Assembly: GCF_019904295.1 (NCBI RefSeq)
Contig: NZ_CP065362.1
Coordinates: forward strand, 248,001-312,000
Source of the DNA: Ruegeria sp. SCSIO 43209
Lineage (GTDB): Bacteria > Pseudomonadota > Alphaproteobacteria > Rhodobacterales > Rhodobacteraceae
Length of the DNA: 64,000 nt
Direction of reading: 5' to 3'
How positions within the stretch are numbered: position 1 is the stretch's first letter; the number at the start of each line of letters is the position of its first letter. Shown piece by piece: positions 34,585 to 42,913 of the stretch. The notes under the pieces are model-generated. The model was not told the DNA's origin. It did not search any database and saw only the letters and a list, made by a program, of their open reading frames with translations. The translations under genes and the position numbers were made by a program.

Positions 34585-35616
34585 ATGGCGTCCGCCGATC
34601 CCTCAGCCCTATCCCTCACCGAGCGGAGCAAGGAGCGTGTTCGCGCGCTCTTTCCCGGCGTCATGATTGCCGTAACCGTTGCCGTCGCCGCCAAGTTCCT
34701 GTCCGAGCATTATGCTACCCCGGCCATGCTGCTTGCCCTTCTTTTGGGGATTGCGGTCAGCTTTCTGGGCGAAGAAGGAAAAACCGTTGAGGGGATCGGA
34801 TTCGCCGCACGCACACTTCTGCGCCTTGGCGTGGCCTTGCTGGGTGTGCGCGTGTCGATGACCCTGATGCTGGGTCTGGGCTGGGACCTGATTGCCCTTG
34901 TGATCGTCGGAGTGCTGTTGACCATAGGTTTTGGCCTGTCCGTAGCTCGTTTTTTTGGCCACAAATGGCGCTTTGCCTTTCTGACCGCCGGTTCGGTCGC
35001 AATTTGCGGTGCATCGGCGGCAATGGCGATCAGTGCAATCCTGCCCAAGGACGAACGCTCGGAAGAGCGTCTGATTTTTACGGTCATGGGCGTGACCGTT
35101 TTGTCCACCATCGCCATGATCGCCTATCCGATCCTCGTACGCACATTGGGGATGAACGAGATTGCGGGCGGTGTGTTTCTGGGTGGCACCATCCATGATG
35201 TGGCTCAGGTTGTCGGCGCGGGATTTTCGATCTCGGAGCAAACCGGAGATACGGCGACGCTGGTAAAATTGTTCCGCGTGGCGATGCTGGCACCGGTGGT
35301 TTTGGTCGCTTCACTGATTATTCGTGGCTTTGCTGAAATGGACGAAGACGGGAAACGTCCACCGCTGTTGCCGGGATTCGTGTTAGGATTCCTGGTTCTC
35401 GCTGCGGCATCCTCATTCGGATTGATCCCGCCAGCGATTTCAGAATTTCTAAGCCAATGCTCTCGATGGTTGTTGCTTGTTGCGATCGCAGCTGTGGGGA
35501 TGAAGACAAACCTTAAACAGATCCTGTCGGTCGGTGCAGCCGCAATCGCCCTCATCATAGTGGAGACGTTGTTCATCGCCGTGGTAATTCTGGCCGGGAT
35601 TAACCTATTAACCTGA
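34585..35616 (+). CDS. YeiH/UPF0324-family putative sulfate/sulfite exporter
   Basis: The 343-residue membrane protein has about ten hydrophobic helices and the conserved family segments GIGFAARTLLRLGVALLGVR and AICGASAAMAISAILP, plus GGTIHDVAQVVGAG. Homologues in bacterial sulfonate pathways (SuyZ/CuyZ type) are proposed to export sulfite or sulfate released by desulfonation. Its position after pta fits such a pathway, although no sulfo-lyase or xsc is in the window. The following gene, an AGE-family isomerase, may belong to the same function. Export of sulfite is inference. Confidence 0.87.
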   Translation: MASADPSALSLTERSKERVRALFPGVMIAVTVAVAAKFLSEHYATPAMLLALLLGIAVSFLGEEGKTVEGIGFAARTLLRLGVALLGVRVSMTLMLGLGWDLIALVIVGVLLTIGFGLSVARFFGHKWRFAFLTAGSVAICGASAAMAISAILPKDERSEERLIFTVMGVTVLSTIAMIAYPILVRTLGMNEIAGGVFLGGTIHDVAQVVGAGFSISEQTGDTATLVKLFRVAMLAPVVLVASLIIRGFAEMDEDGKRPPLLPGFVLGFLVLAAASSFGLIPPAISEFLSQCSRWLLLVAIAAVGMKTNLKQILSVGAAAIALIIVETLFIAVVILAGINLLT

Positions 35617-35777
35617 AGCAGTTACCAAGAGTTTTCCGCCAACTGCGACGGCTGAACGGCAACCCCTGACAGTCCGGTGCGGGTTTGCCGATTGCCTTCG
35701 TGCGCGGTGTTTGGTTCATTGGCGACTGGCGCTTTGCAGCGCTTTTTCGTTCGATTCCGAATGGTCCCTCAAGCGAG

Positions 35778-37016
35778 ATGAAGAATATGGACAACACCTT
35801 GCCTCTGCCACCCGGCCCGCATTCCGAACCGGGCTTTTGGCTTGATACATCTGAACACCGCACGTGGTTGAAAGATCAGGCTATGCGACAGTTGGCGTTT
35901 TTCAGCGCAAGTTGTCGGACCGAGCCAGGATTTTTCATCCTCGACCATGATGGCAGCCCGCTGCCAAACACATTGCAGGAACTGCACACGACTACACGCC
36001 TAGTGCATTCTTACGCTCTGGGGCATCTGATTGGATTTCAAGGCGCAGAGCGGATCATCGATCACGGTATGGCCTACCTCAACAGCCACCACAAAGACCG
36101 GGATCACACCGGTTACCTTTGGGCTTTGGATGGCGACAACATCAAGGATGATCGCAAACTTGCCTACGGGCATGTCTTTGTTCTGCTCGCTGCCTCAAGC
36201 GCAAAACAGATAGGGCACCCGGAAGCTGACAAACTGCTGACCGAAGTCCGAGATGTTTTGGACACCCATTTCTGGGATGATGAGGCCGGGTTGTACTGTG
36301 ACGAGTGGAACCGCGATTGGACTCCGTTTTCCACATATCGCGGAATGAACGCGAATATGCACGGAGTTGAGGCACTGCTTGCAGCTTTTGAGGCGACAGG
36401 CGACGAAATCTATCTTACGCGCGCCGGTCGTATTCTGGATTTCTTTATCGGCCGGATCGCACCTGCTGAAAACTGGCGCTTGCCCGAGCATTTCACCTCA
36501 GATTGGCAGATTGACCGGGGCTATGCCGGTGACCCGATGTTCCGTCCCGCAGGCACGACCCCGGGCCATTCGTTCGAGCTTGGGCGACTTCAGCTGCAGC
36601 ATTGGGATTTATCAGGCCGACCAAACTCGGGCGCGCCCGAGTCATCGCGACGATTGATTGAGCAGGCCCTCAAGGATGCATGGCTGGCCGGCGGCGGCAT
36701 GGCATATACGCTGGATTTCGGGGGTCGGGTCGCAAATGCGTCGCGGTTCTGGTGGCCAGTAGCTGAAGCCATTGGTGCGGTTGGAACCCTGATCGCACTG
36801 GATAAAAGGCAAGAGGATGAAATTTGGTACAGAAATCTCTGGACCTTTGCGAATGAAACGTTCGTGGATCACCAACATGGCGGCTGGTTCCCTGCGGTGG
36901 ATGAATCCGGTGACATCGTGACATCCATCTTTGACGGCAAACCGGATATCTATCATTCATTGCAGGCTTGCCTGTTCCCGCTATCGGGGCGCTTATCGCG
37001 GATGGTGCCGCTTTAA
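35778..37016 (+). CDS. AGE-family (N-acylglucosamine 2-epimerase/mannose-sulfoquinovose isomerase-like) sugar isomerase
   Basis: The protein of about 412 residues has the (alpha/alpha)6-barrel signatures of the AGE family: an Arg and His in TTTRLVHSYALGHLIG, His in LAYGHVFVLLAAS, His and Glu in NANMHGVEALLAAFEATG, His and Glu in PGHSFELGRLQL, and His in YHSLQACLFPL. Members interconvert aldose and ketose sugars or epimerise N-acyl-hexosamines. The length equals that of the mannose isomerase/YihS branch. The start is uncertain: ATG 35778 and ATG 35787 are both possible and neither has a strong SD. Placed after pta and a YeiH-type exporter, a sulfo-sugar role is conceivable, while a D-mannose isomerase is the simplest alternative. 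Confidence 0.8.
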   Translation: MKNMDNTLPLPPGPHSEPGFWLDTSEHRTWLKDQAMRQLAFFSASCRTEPGFFILDHDGSPLPNTLQELHTTTRLVHSYALGHLIGFQGAERIIDHGMAYLNSHHKDRDHTGYLWALDGDNIKDDRKLAYGHVFVLLAASSAKQIGHPEADKLLTEVRDVLDTHFWDDEAGLYCDEWNRDWTPFSTYRGMNANMHGVEALLAAFEATGDEIYLTRAGRILDFFIGRIAPAENWRLPEHFTSDWQIDRGYAGDPMFRPAGTTPGHSFELGRLQLQHWDLSGRPNSGAPESSRRLIEQALKDAWLAGGGMAYTLDFGGRVANASRFWWPVAEAIGAVGTLIALDKRQEDEIWYRNLWTFANETFVDHQHGGWFPAVDESGDIVTSIFDGKPDIYHSLQACLFPLSGRLSRMVPL

Positions 37017-37162
37017 CGCGCGCGAATTCAAGCAGAGCGAGACCCGCATCGAGCCGGCTCAATTGAAGAGTCGGGGCAAATCTGCTATGTATAGTGCATT
37101 CAACACCATCCGACGACCTGCGAATTCGGATGCGTTTCTTGACGAACGGATAGGAGAGTTGA

Positions 37163-37405
37163 ATGGCAAATCAAGCACGTGGAAAGCGAACGACCCGAAA
37201 GGGCACACTTGAGGTGAGACCACAACCATCGGCCCATTCCGCCCTGAGCGAACGGGCCGGGGCGTCAGGCCTCATGACCCCGCAAATGCTGAGCGAACGC
37301 GATGAGCGCGTCTCAAAAACTCGCAAAAAGGGCGGGCCTGCTTTGGAAGAAGATAATTCGGATCAATCCGGCAATGACGCTGATCCGACGGAACTGGATT
37401 ACTAA
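37163..37405 (+). CDS. Small hydrophilic protein of unknown function
   Basis: The 80-residue frame begins at ATG 37163 with AGGAGA seven bases upstream, a convincing ribosome site. The product is strongly charged and probably disordered: a basic first third (ARGKRTTRKG), a middle rich in Ser, Glu and Arg (LSERDERVSKTRKKGG) and an acidic tail (EEDNSDQSGNDADPTELDY). It has no membrane segment or recognised domain. It lies 46 bases before the beta-propeller gene on the same strand. I do not recognise a family. Confidence 0.6.
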   Translation: MANQARGKRTTRKGTLEVRPQPSAHSALSERAGASGLMTPQMLSERDERVSKTRKKGGPALEEDNSDQSGNDADPTELDY

Positions 37406-37451
37406 TCAATTAAGCACATTTTTTTGACATGAATAGATTACGGAGGCTGCT

Positions 37452-38726
37452 ATGCCCTCGACCCATCAGCCAAGGATTTTCAACACAATAAACCTTACGG
37501 ATTTCGATACTAACGGCCAAACCTCTACTGTGGGCGAGCCGACAGTTTCCAGCAATGGAGGCCAGATTCTGGCCACTGGCAACTGGTATGCAAGTCGGTC
37601 ACTGGACGGCGGCCAAAGCTGGTCTCACATGAGTCCTTTCACGTTGTTCCCACCTGTTGACGGGGGGTTTTGCTGTGACCAGACCACGATTTACGACCCA
37701 AGCCGGGATCTGCTTATCTGGCTGCTTCAATATATCGAACAGGGGGGCACCAACACACTGCGGGTTGCGGTCAAACAAGGGCGCACCTTGGGGAACGACA
37801 CATGGAACATTTGGGATTTCACCCCCGCCGGGCTTGATCCCGCGTGGAACAATGAGTGGTTCGACTATAATCACGTTTCGTTGTCCGAAAACTATATGTA
37901 TGCAGGCACCAATGTGTTCTCGGCCGGGGCTAACCAGTTTACCCGCTCGGTCATTCTGCGGATTTCACTGGACGAACTGGCGACCGCGGCAACGCTATCA
38001 TTCGACATATTCGAAACAGAAGACAACTTCTCTCTGCGCTGCGTACAAGGCGCACGCGGCGCGATGTACTTTGCCAGCCACAACACGAACTCGCAGATCC
38101 GCGTATTCAGATGGGCCGAGAACGCCTCGGACGTAGATGAATTCGACATCGATGTCACGCCTTGGTCCGCAGGCAATTATTCCGCGCTGACCACCGGTGG
38201 CGACTGGATGTCGCGCACTGATCCACGCATTATGGCTGGTTGGCTGGGACGCGGCGTTCTGGGCTTTATGTGGACAGCTAATCGTCAGACCAACAGGCCA
38301 CTCCCTTTCGTCAGGACCGTCCGCATTGACGAAGCAACCATGTCATTGATTGACGAACCAGATATCTGGAACAGTCAGATCGCGTTCGCCTACCCCTCAA
38401 CAGCTGTAAACCGGGTTGGTGATGTAGGGCTTTCGGTCTTTGCGGGTGGTGGGAATTTGCATCCGAGCCATGTTGTTGGCTCATACGACGATATCGATCT
38501 GACTTGGCGGCTGGCCCTCGCTCGACGTGGCACAGACACTCCGGGTCTGGGAAAATGGGGCGACTACACCAACTGTGCCGAGGTTGCCGATGATGGCTTC
38601 ACCTGGCTGGCAGCCGGGTACACGCTGCAGGGCGGGAACACCCAAACTGACATCGAACCAACCATGACCTGGTTCGCACAGCAGCGCTATGACGCACCAC
38701 GTCGCCATCCGCCCGTTATCGTCTAA
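37452..38726 (+). CDS. Sialidase-like beta-propeller protein with Asp-box
   Basis: The 424-residue protein contains a clear Asp-box S-L-D-G-G-Q-S-W (residues about 49-56) and many aromatic- and Gly-rich strands typical of BNR/sialidase-like beta-propellers. A degenerate second box appears in SYDDIDLTW. There is no signal peptide, and the catalytic Arg triad of true sialidases cannot be assigned. GGAGG about seven bases before ATG 37452 supports the start. It lies between two small genes on the same strand (37163 and 38763), so the three may form one transcript. A secreted or carbohydrate-binding role cannot be claimed from the sequence. Confidence 0.65.
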   Translation: MPSTHQPRIFNTINLTDFDTNGQTSTVGEPTVSSNGGQILATGNWYASRSLDGGQSWSHMSPFTLFPPVDGGFCCDQTTIYDPSRDLLIWLLQYIEQGGTNTLRVAVKQGRTLGNDTWNIWDFTPAGLDPAWNNEWFDYNHVSLSENYMYAGTNVFSAGANQFTRSVILRISLDELATAATLSFDIFETEDNFSLRCVQGARGAMYFASHNTNSQIRVFRWAENASDVDEFDIDVTPWSAGNYSALTTGGDWMSRTDPRIMAGWLGRGVLGFMWTANRQTNRPLPFVRTVRIDEATMSLIDEPDIWNSQIAFAYPSTAVNRVGDVGLSVFAGGGNLHPSHVVGSYDDIDLTWRLALARRGTDTPGLGKWGDYTNCAEVADDGFTWLAAGYTLQGGNTQTDIEPTMTWFAQQRYDAPRRHPPVIV

Positions 38727-38762
38727 AACATTATAACCATTTATAATTCAGGGATATACATC

Positions 38763-38978
38763 ATGCACAGAGCGATTAAATCACAAGGCGTAAAGTCATT
38801 CTTGCGGCAGGAAGCCCCCTGGCTACTTATCGCCTTTGTTATTGCTGACCTATTCTACAAATGGGGGTCATTCGCCCTGGAATGCGTCGGCTTTCTGCTG
38901 ACTTGGTACGTCCTGAGCCTTCTAGCCAGCCTGGTGTCACGTATGCTGTGGGGGGAAAACTCAGCTGTCGGAGATTGA
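38763..38978 (+). CDS. Small two-helix membrane protein of unknown function
   Basis: The 71-residue frame starts at ATG 38763 with CAGGGA at good distance. It has a short amphipathic N-terminus and two hydrophobic segments, about residues 19-36 (WLLIAFVIADLFYKW) and 38-62 (ALECVGFLLTWYVLSLLASL), joined by a tight turn, and ends in an acidic tail. It follows the propeller gene by 36 bases and is followed by a convergent MocR gene. No family is recognised. Confidence 0.55.
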   Translation: MHRAIKSQGVKSFLRQEAPWLLIAFVIADLFYKWGSFALECVGFLLTWYVLSLLASLVSRMLWGENSAVGD

Positions 38979-39036
38979 ACCATCGATCAATCTTTTTAAG
39001 CTTGCGGACTATTGGTTTGCCTCCCGCCCTGGTACA

Positions 39037-40518
39037 TTACGAGTTTGTTGCGCGTAGGTCTGAAATCACTTCGGACAACAGCTCAATCCCTTTTCGGATA
39101 GAACCGGGTTGGATTGACGAGACGCCAAGACGAAAGTGGTATCTCCCTGCGGTTTTATTTGAAAAACAGGGCCCGATCGGCTCCACAATAACACCGCGTT
39201 TTAGGGCGGCTTGACATATCGTCATGGCATCCAACCGGGCCTCGGGATCAGAAAGCACAAAAACCGTTCCGCCAAATTCGCCCGTTTTCAGGAAATGGGG
39301 TAGCTTTTCACGGATCGTCGTATCAGCCAGATGCCAGCGCAGCTCATAATTCTGGCGAACCCTGCGCAACAAGCCATCATAGTACCCCAAGTTGATAAAC
39401 GCTGCAGCAGTGTGCTGAAGGATCATCGGCGGATGGCGCATCATCATGCCCCGGCAATCGCGCGCGGCGTCAATAAATTCTGGCGCAGCCGCCAGGTACC
39501 CCAGGCGCAAACCTGGTGAAAGACCTTTGGAAAGGCTGCCCAAATAGATCAGTCGATCCGTGTCATCCAGACTGCGCAGCGGCAGCAAAGTAGAATGCCG
39601 GTAATCCACATCGCATTCGTAATCGTCTTCGACTATGTAAAAATCATACTCTTCAGCGGCCTGCAGCAAGGCCTTGCGGCGGCGCTCGGACATCGTAACG
39701 GTGGTTGGGTGCTGGCGATTGGGGGTTACGAATACCAGGTCAGCCTCGCGCAGAAGTTCATCGACGATCAAACCCTCGCTATCAATGGGTTGAAACCTTA
39801 CATTCCCAAAATTTGCCTGAAGGATCTTGCGTGCATCCGGATATCCCGGATCCTCCATAACCGCAGTTTTATCGCGCCCGCCGAACAACAGGCTGGTGAT
39901 AAACAACCCGTTTTGCGAACCCAATGTGATCAGGATTGAGTCGCTGGGTTCAAAAATACCGCGACGGGGCAGGATGCGCTGCCGGACCTGCTCGATAAGT
40001 TCAAAGCAATCCTCGTACAGCCCGTCCGCTGACCAGATTTTCAGGTGCTTTCGATTCATGGCCAACCGAGTGCATTCGCGCCAATCCGCAACCGGGAATG
40101 CGCCATCATCGATTTGGTTGCACACAAACGGATAGTCGTACTTGTACCAGTCATTCGGGCGCTGGATGGTTTCGATTTCTTCGGTGCGGCGCAGTTTGTT
40201 CAGTTTCTGGCCAATCGATGTGCGCTGTCTGGTGCTGGTTCGCCCAATCGCATCACCGTCCGTGCGAATCCCCACGTCAGAGCAGACATAATAACCCGAG
40301 CGGGGCCGGGCCTCGATCAGTTGCTCTTCTTCAAGCTTTCGATAAGCCGCGACGACCGTATTGATCGAAACATCGAGATCCCGCGCCAACCCCCGACATG
40401 AGGCAAGCTTTAGTCCAGACGGCATCAAACCTTCAAAAATGAGTCGTGAAATCTGCGAGACGATCTGATCTCGCAAACCGCTGGACTGAGTTTTGTCGAT
40501 GCTCAACCGTTGTGTCAT
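39037..40518 (-). CDS. MocR-type GntR regulator with aminotransferase domain
   Basis: The 493-residue protein fuses a GntR winged HTH (about 12-80: LRDQIVSQISRLIFEGLMPS, LDVSINTVVAAYRKLEEEQL) to a PLP-binding aminotransferase-fold effector domain. The PLP lysine is in YLGSLSKGLSPGLRLGYL, with AVMEDPGYPDARKIL and IVEDDYECDVDYR as the other cofactor-site blocks. MocR proteins sense amino compounds through PLP. It is divergent from the TRAP/UspA operon at 41135, the same arrangement seen for EnuR and TauR, which control ectoine and taurine use, so it probably regulates that operon. Whether its ligand is an ectoine derivative or another amine is unknown. Confidence 0.9.
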   Translation of the reverse strand: MTQRLSIDKTQSSGLRDQIVSQISRLIFEGLMPSGLKLASCRGLARDLDVSINTVVAAYRKLEEEQLIEARPRSGYYVCSDVGIRTDGDAIGRTSTRQRTSIGQKLNKLRRTEEIETIQRPNDWYKYDYPFVCNQIDDGAFPVADWRECTRLAMNRKHLKIWSADGLYEDCFELIEQVRQRILPRRGIFEPSDSILITLGSQNGLFITSLLFGGRDKTAVMEDPGYPDARKILQANFGNVRFQPIDSEGLIVDELLREADLVFVTPNRQHPTTVTMSERRRKALLQAAEEYDFYIVEDDYECDVDYRHSTLLPLRSLDDTDRLIYLGSLSKGLSPGLRLGYLAAAPEFIDAARDCRGMMMRHPPMILQHTAAAFINLGYYDGLLRRVRQNYELRWHLADTTIREKLPHFLKTGEFGGTVFVLSDPEARLDAMTICQAALKRGVIVEPIGPCFSNKTAGRYHFRLGVSSIQPGSIRKGIELLSEVISDLRATNS

Positions 40519-41134
40519 GTCCTGTCAGGCTCTAGTCGCAAATTCTGCGACGCGATTTGCAAACTGTATCCATGTTTTCAAGTGCTCCATGCAAAGTGGA
40601 AACGACGCCAAATTCCCCAATTCTGTACTGGCAATACTGAAAGCAATAGCGCTCTTACTAAAAGCGGGTTGATGATAACTCAAAAAAGAGACTTCAGCCA
40701 ACGCTATGTTTTTAAAGTACTTATACAGACCAGAGATGTGCTTAAGCAACCTGCGCTGCCATTGTTGAACTTGTAACATCTTAACGCGCGGGACTGAATC
40801 GCGGCATCGAACAGTCACTTGGCGCGATGAAATCTGTACCCATTATTACAAACAACTGTATCTTTCTCAGTCGAACTCCTTCGCGTTTGCTGTAGCGATC
40901 CGGGAAGTTCCATGTCGAAATTAGGGATCACCCGGGCCGTTCGATGCGACTAGGGAGGGAGACCGTTCGCATGGTTTTGCAGGAGTGGGATATGCGTCGA
41001 CTCTGTGAACAGCGATTCAGCAGACGTTTCTCTGATGTCCGTCCGAACCCCGACGCGAAGGGTCCGGTACATCAATTCAGCGCACAGATTTTTTGAGGGA
41101 GAACCAGATCCATGAAAAACACAACGAGGTTGGC
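40519..41134. other. Long divergent intergenic region with candidate operator and short ORFs
   Basis: The 616-base gap separates the MocR gene and the TRAP operon. An inverted repeat GCAAAT-N11-ATTTGC at 40538-40560 lies just upstream of the MocR start and may be its operator. Near the TRAP genes are two short frames with good SD sites: 41 codons at 40971-41096 (after GGGAGGGAG) and 9 codons at 41112-41141 (after GAGGGAG) overlapping the DctQ start. Neither encodes a recognised peptide. The rest holds nothing I can identify. Confidence 0.4.
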
Positions 41135-41635
41135 ATGCTGATGCGCGGTCTGGAAAAGCTGACAAGCGCAATCTCAGAAGTCATGGGCCGCATCGGCTGG
41201 TTTCTCATCTTGTATTGCATGGCGTTTGGCGTGTCGGACGTATTCATGCGCTATGTACTGAACGCGCCCTCCCAGTGGATCGGCACCACATTGCAAGCTG
41301 CGATGGTGTTGTTGGCCTGCACCGGCGGCGTCTATGCGTTGCAGCATGACAGTTTCGTCAAACTCGACCTGTTTTATGCAAACGCCAGCAAGCGGTCAAA
41401 AGCGATTTTGGATGTCCTGACGGCACCGATTGCAATCCTGTTTCTGGTCGCATTGATCTGGAAGGGTTACGAAGCCGCATCGCTGTCTCTGATGCTTAAT
41501 CAGAAGACCCCGACATCCATTCCGATCCCGATTTATCCGATCAAATTTGCGATCCCACTCAGCGGTGCAATGGTTCTCTTGGTGGTCCTGAAACACTTGC
41601 TCCGCGATCTGCAAACGATCTTCGGGCGCAGTTAG
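41135..41635 (+). CDS. TRAP transporter small permease (DctQ family)
   Basis: The 166-residue protein has four membrane helices and the DctQ pattern CTGGVYALQHDSFVKLDLFY after helix 2. I prefer ATG 41135, with GAGG close upstream (ATG 41141 is equally possible); a longer TTG start would add a hydrophilic tail. It precedes the binding protein here, the order Q-P-M, unlike the other TRAP system in this window. It is divergent from the MocR regulator. Confidence 0.87.
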   Translation: MLMRGLEKLTSAISEVMGRIGWFLILYCMAFGVSDVFMRYVLNAPSQWIGTTLQAAMVLLACTGGVYALQHDSFVKLDLFYANASKRSKAILDVLTAPIAILFLVALIWKGYEAASLSLMLNQKTPTSIPIPIYPIKFAIPLSGAMVLLVVLKHLLRDLQTIFGRS

Positions 41636-41703
41636 ACACGCTGTTCTGGGCGCCTGCAAATACAAACGAAAATAGACTGATCCACTAACGAGGAGGAATT
41701 ATC

Positions 41704-42753
41704 ATGAAACCAAACAGGTTTGTGCACACAACCATGTGGGCAGGCGCCATAGCCGTGACCGCAAGCATTGCCGTCGCACAAGATGGGCCGCCGGATGAAG
41801 TAACCGAGTGGACCTTCCAGCCCGCATTTGACCAGACCGATGCCGGCTGGGACAATGGCCTGATCCCTTGGGTTGAAGCAGTTGAAAAAGCGACTGAAGG
41901 CACGGTCAAAATCCGTGTTGAGCCCGCAGGGGCGCTGGTCAGCGGTGCAGAGGCCTTTGGCGCAGCGGCGGCTGGTCTGACCGATGGCTACGCGGGCTGG
42001 GGTTCAGTCTATGGTGGCGACATGCCCGAAGGCATGCTGGCGTTTGGCATGGCCATGGGCGCCGACAACACCGAAGAAGCGTGGGAAGTGATGTGGGGCA
42101 ACCCCGACTACCGCGTTGGGGACATCGTGCAAGAGGCCGCCAACGCGCGGAACCTGCAGTGGGCAGGCTGGACCAACCAGGGACCGAACGCAATGTTCAC
42201 CAAGTTCCGTGTCGAAAAACTGGAAGATCTGGAAGGCCGCAAGATGCGCGCCGGTGGACCCCAGGCCATCTTCCACTCGACCATGGGCGGCGCGCCGGTC
42301 TCGATGAACGGTGGTGAGATTTACACCGCAATCAAACTGGGCACCATCGAAGGCACCTACTGGGATACAGGCGGCATCGATGACATGTCGTTCCAGGAAG
42401 TTATCGACTATGCGATCATGCCCGGCTGGAACCCTGCTCAGCACCAGGAGATCTTCATCAACCTGCAGAGCTGGAACGCCCTGACCGACTGGCAGCGCGA
42501 AAAGATCAACGGAGTTTTTGAAGAAACCTATTTCGAAACCAGCCGCATGCATGCGGAAGGTGTCGAAGAAGCGCTTCAAATCCTGCGCGATGCCGGTGGT
42601 GAAGTAATCGAGCTGAGCGATGAAGAAGTTGCTCGTATGCGCGAGAAATCCATTGCCGAAGTGTGGCCGCAGGTTGCAGCCGCATCCGAGGGCAACGCCA
42701 AAGGCGTGGAAATCTTCAAGAGGTTCCTGGAAGACAAGGCGAACGCGCAATAA
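41704..42753 (+). CDS. TRAP transporter substrate-binding protein (DctP-like)
   Basis: The 349-residue protein has a signal peptide (MKPNRFVHTTMWAGAIAVTA, cleavage near VAQ-DGP) and a binding-protein fold with KLEDLEGRKMRAGGPQAIFH, whose Arg should clamp a ligand carboxylate, and VSMNGGEIYTAIKLGTIEGT, the helix that in TRAP receptors closes the site. AGGAGG lies directly before the ATG. Its segment YWDTGGIDDMSFQEVIDYAI resembles receptors for 2-oxoacid-type ligands more than for C4-dicarboxylates, but this is a weak guide. A strong hairpin follows the gene. Confidence 0.9.
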   Translation: MKPNRFVHTTMWAGAIAVTASIAVAQDGPPDEVTEWTFQPAFDQTDAGWDNGLIPWVEAVEKATEGTVKIRVEPAGALVSGAEAFGAAAAGLTDGYAGWGSVYGGDMPEGMLAFGMAMGADNTEEAWEVMWGNPDYRVGDIVQEAANARNLQWAGWTNQGPNAMFTKFRVEKLEDLEGRKMRAGGPQAIFHSTMGGAPVSMNGGEIYTAIKLGTIEGTYWDTGGIDDMSFQEVIDYAIMPGWNPAQHQEIFINLQSWNALTDWQREKINGVFEETYFETSRMHAEGVEEALQILRDAGGEVIELSDEEVARMREKSIAEVWPQVAAASEGNAKGVEIFKRFLEDKANAQ

Positions 42754-42794
42754 TCCCGCGCAATGTCATCTTTCCAATATAGCTAAAACTCTTT

Positions 42795-42819
42795 CGCTGG
42801 CCTGATCGTCGGGCCAGCG
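42795..42819 (+). terminator. Intercistronic hairpin after TRAP binding-protein gene
   Basis: A perfect 8-bp stem CGCTGGCC/GGCCAGCG with a 9-base loop follows the DctP stop by about 40 bases; a second, imperfect stem GTCAGTG/CACTGcTGAC lies at 42836-42859. No T-run is present. This pair probably stabilises the binding-protein mRNA and reduces read-through to the large permease gene at 42914. Confidence 0.55.
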
Positions 42820-42913
42820 GACCAGACGGGCGCATGTCAGTGTTAAAAGCACTGCTGACACACAACCCGGCAAAGACCGCGCGAACGGCCACTAGGTAGG
42901 GAAACTAAAGATC

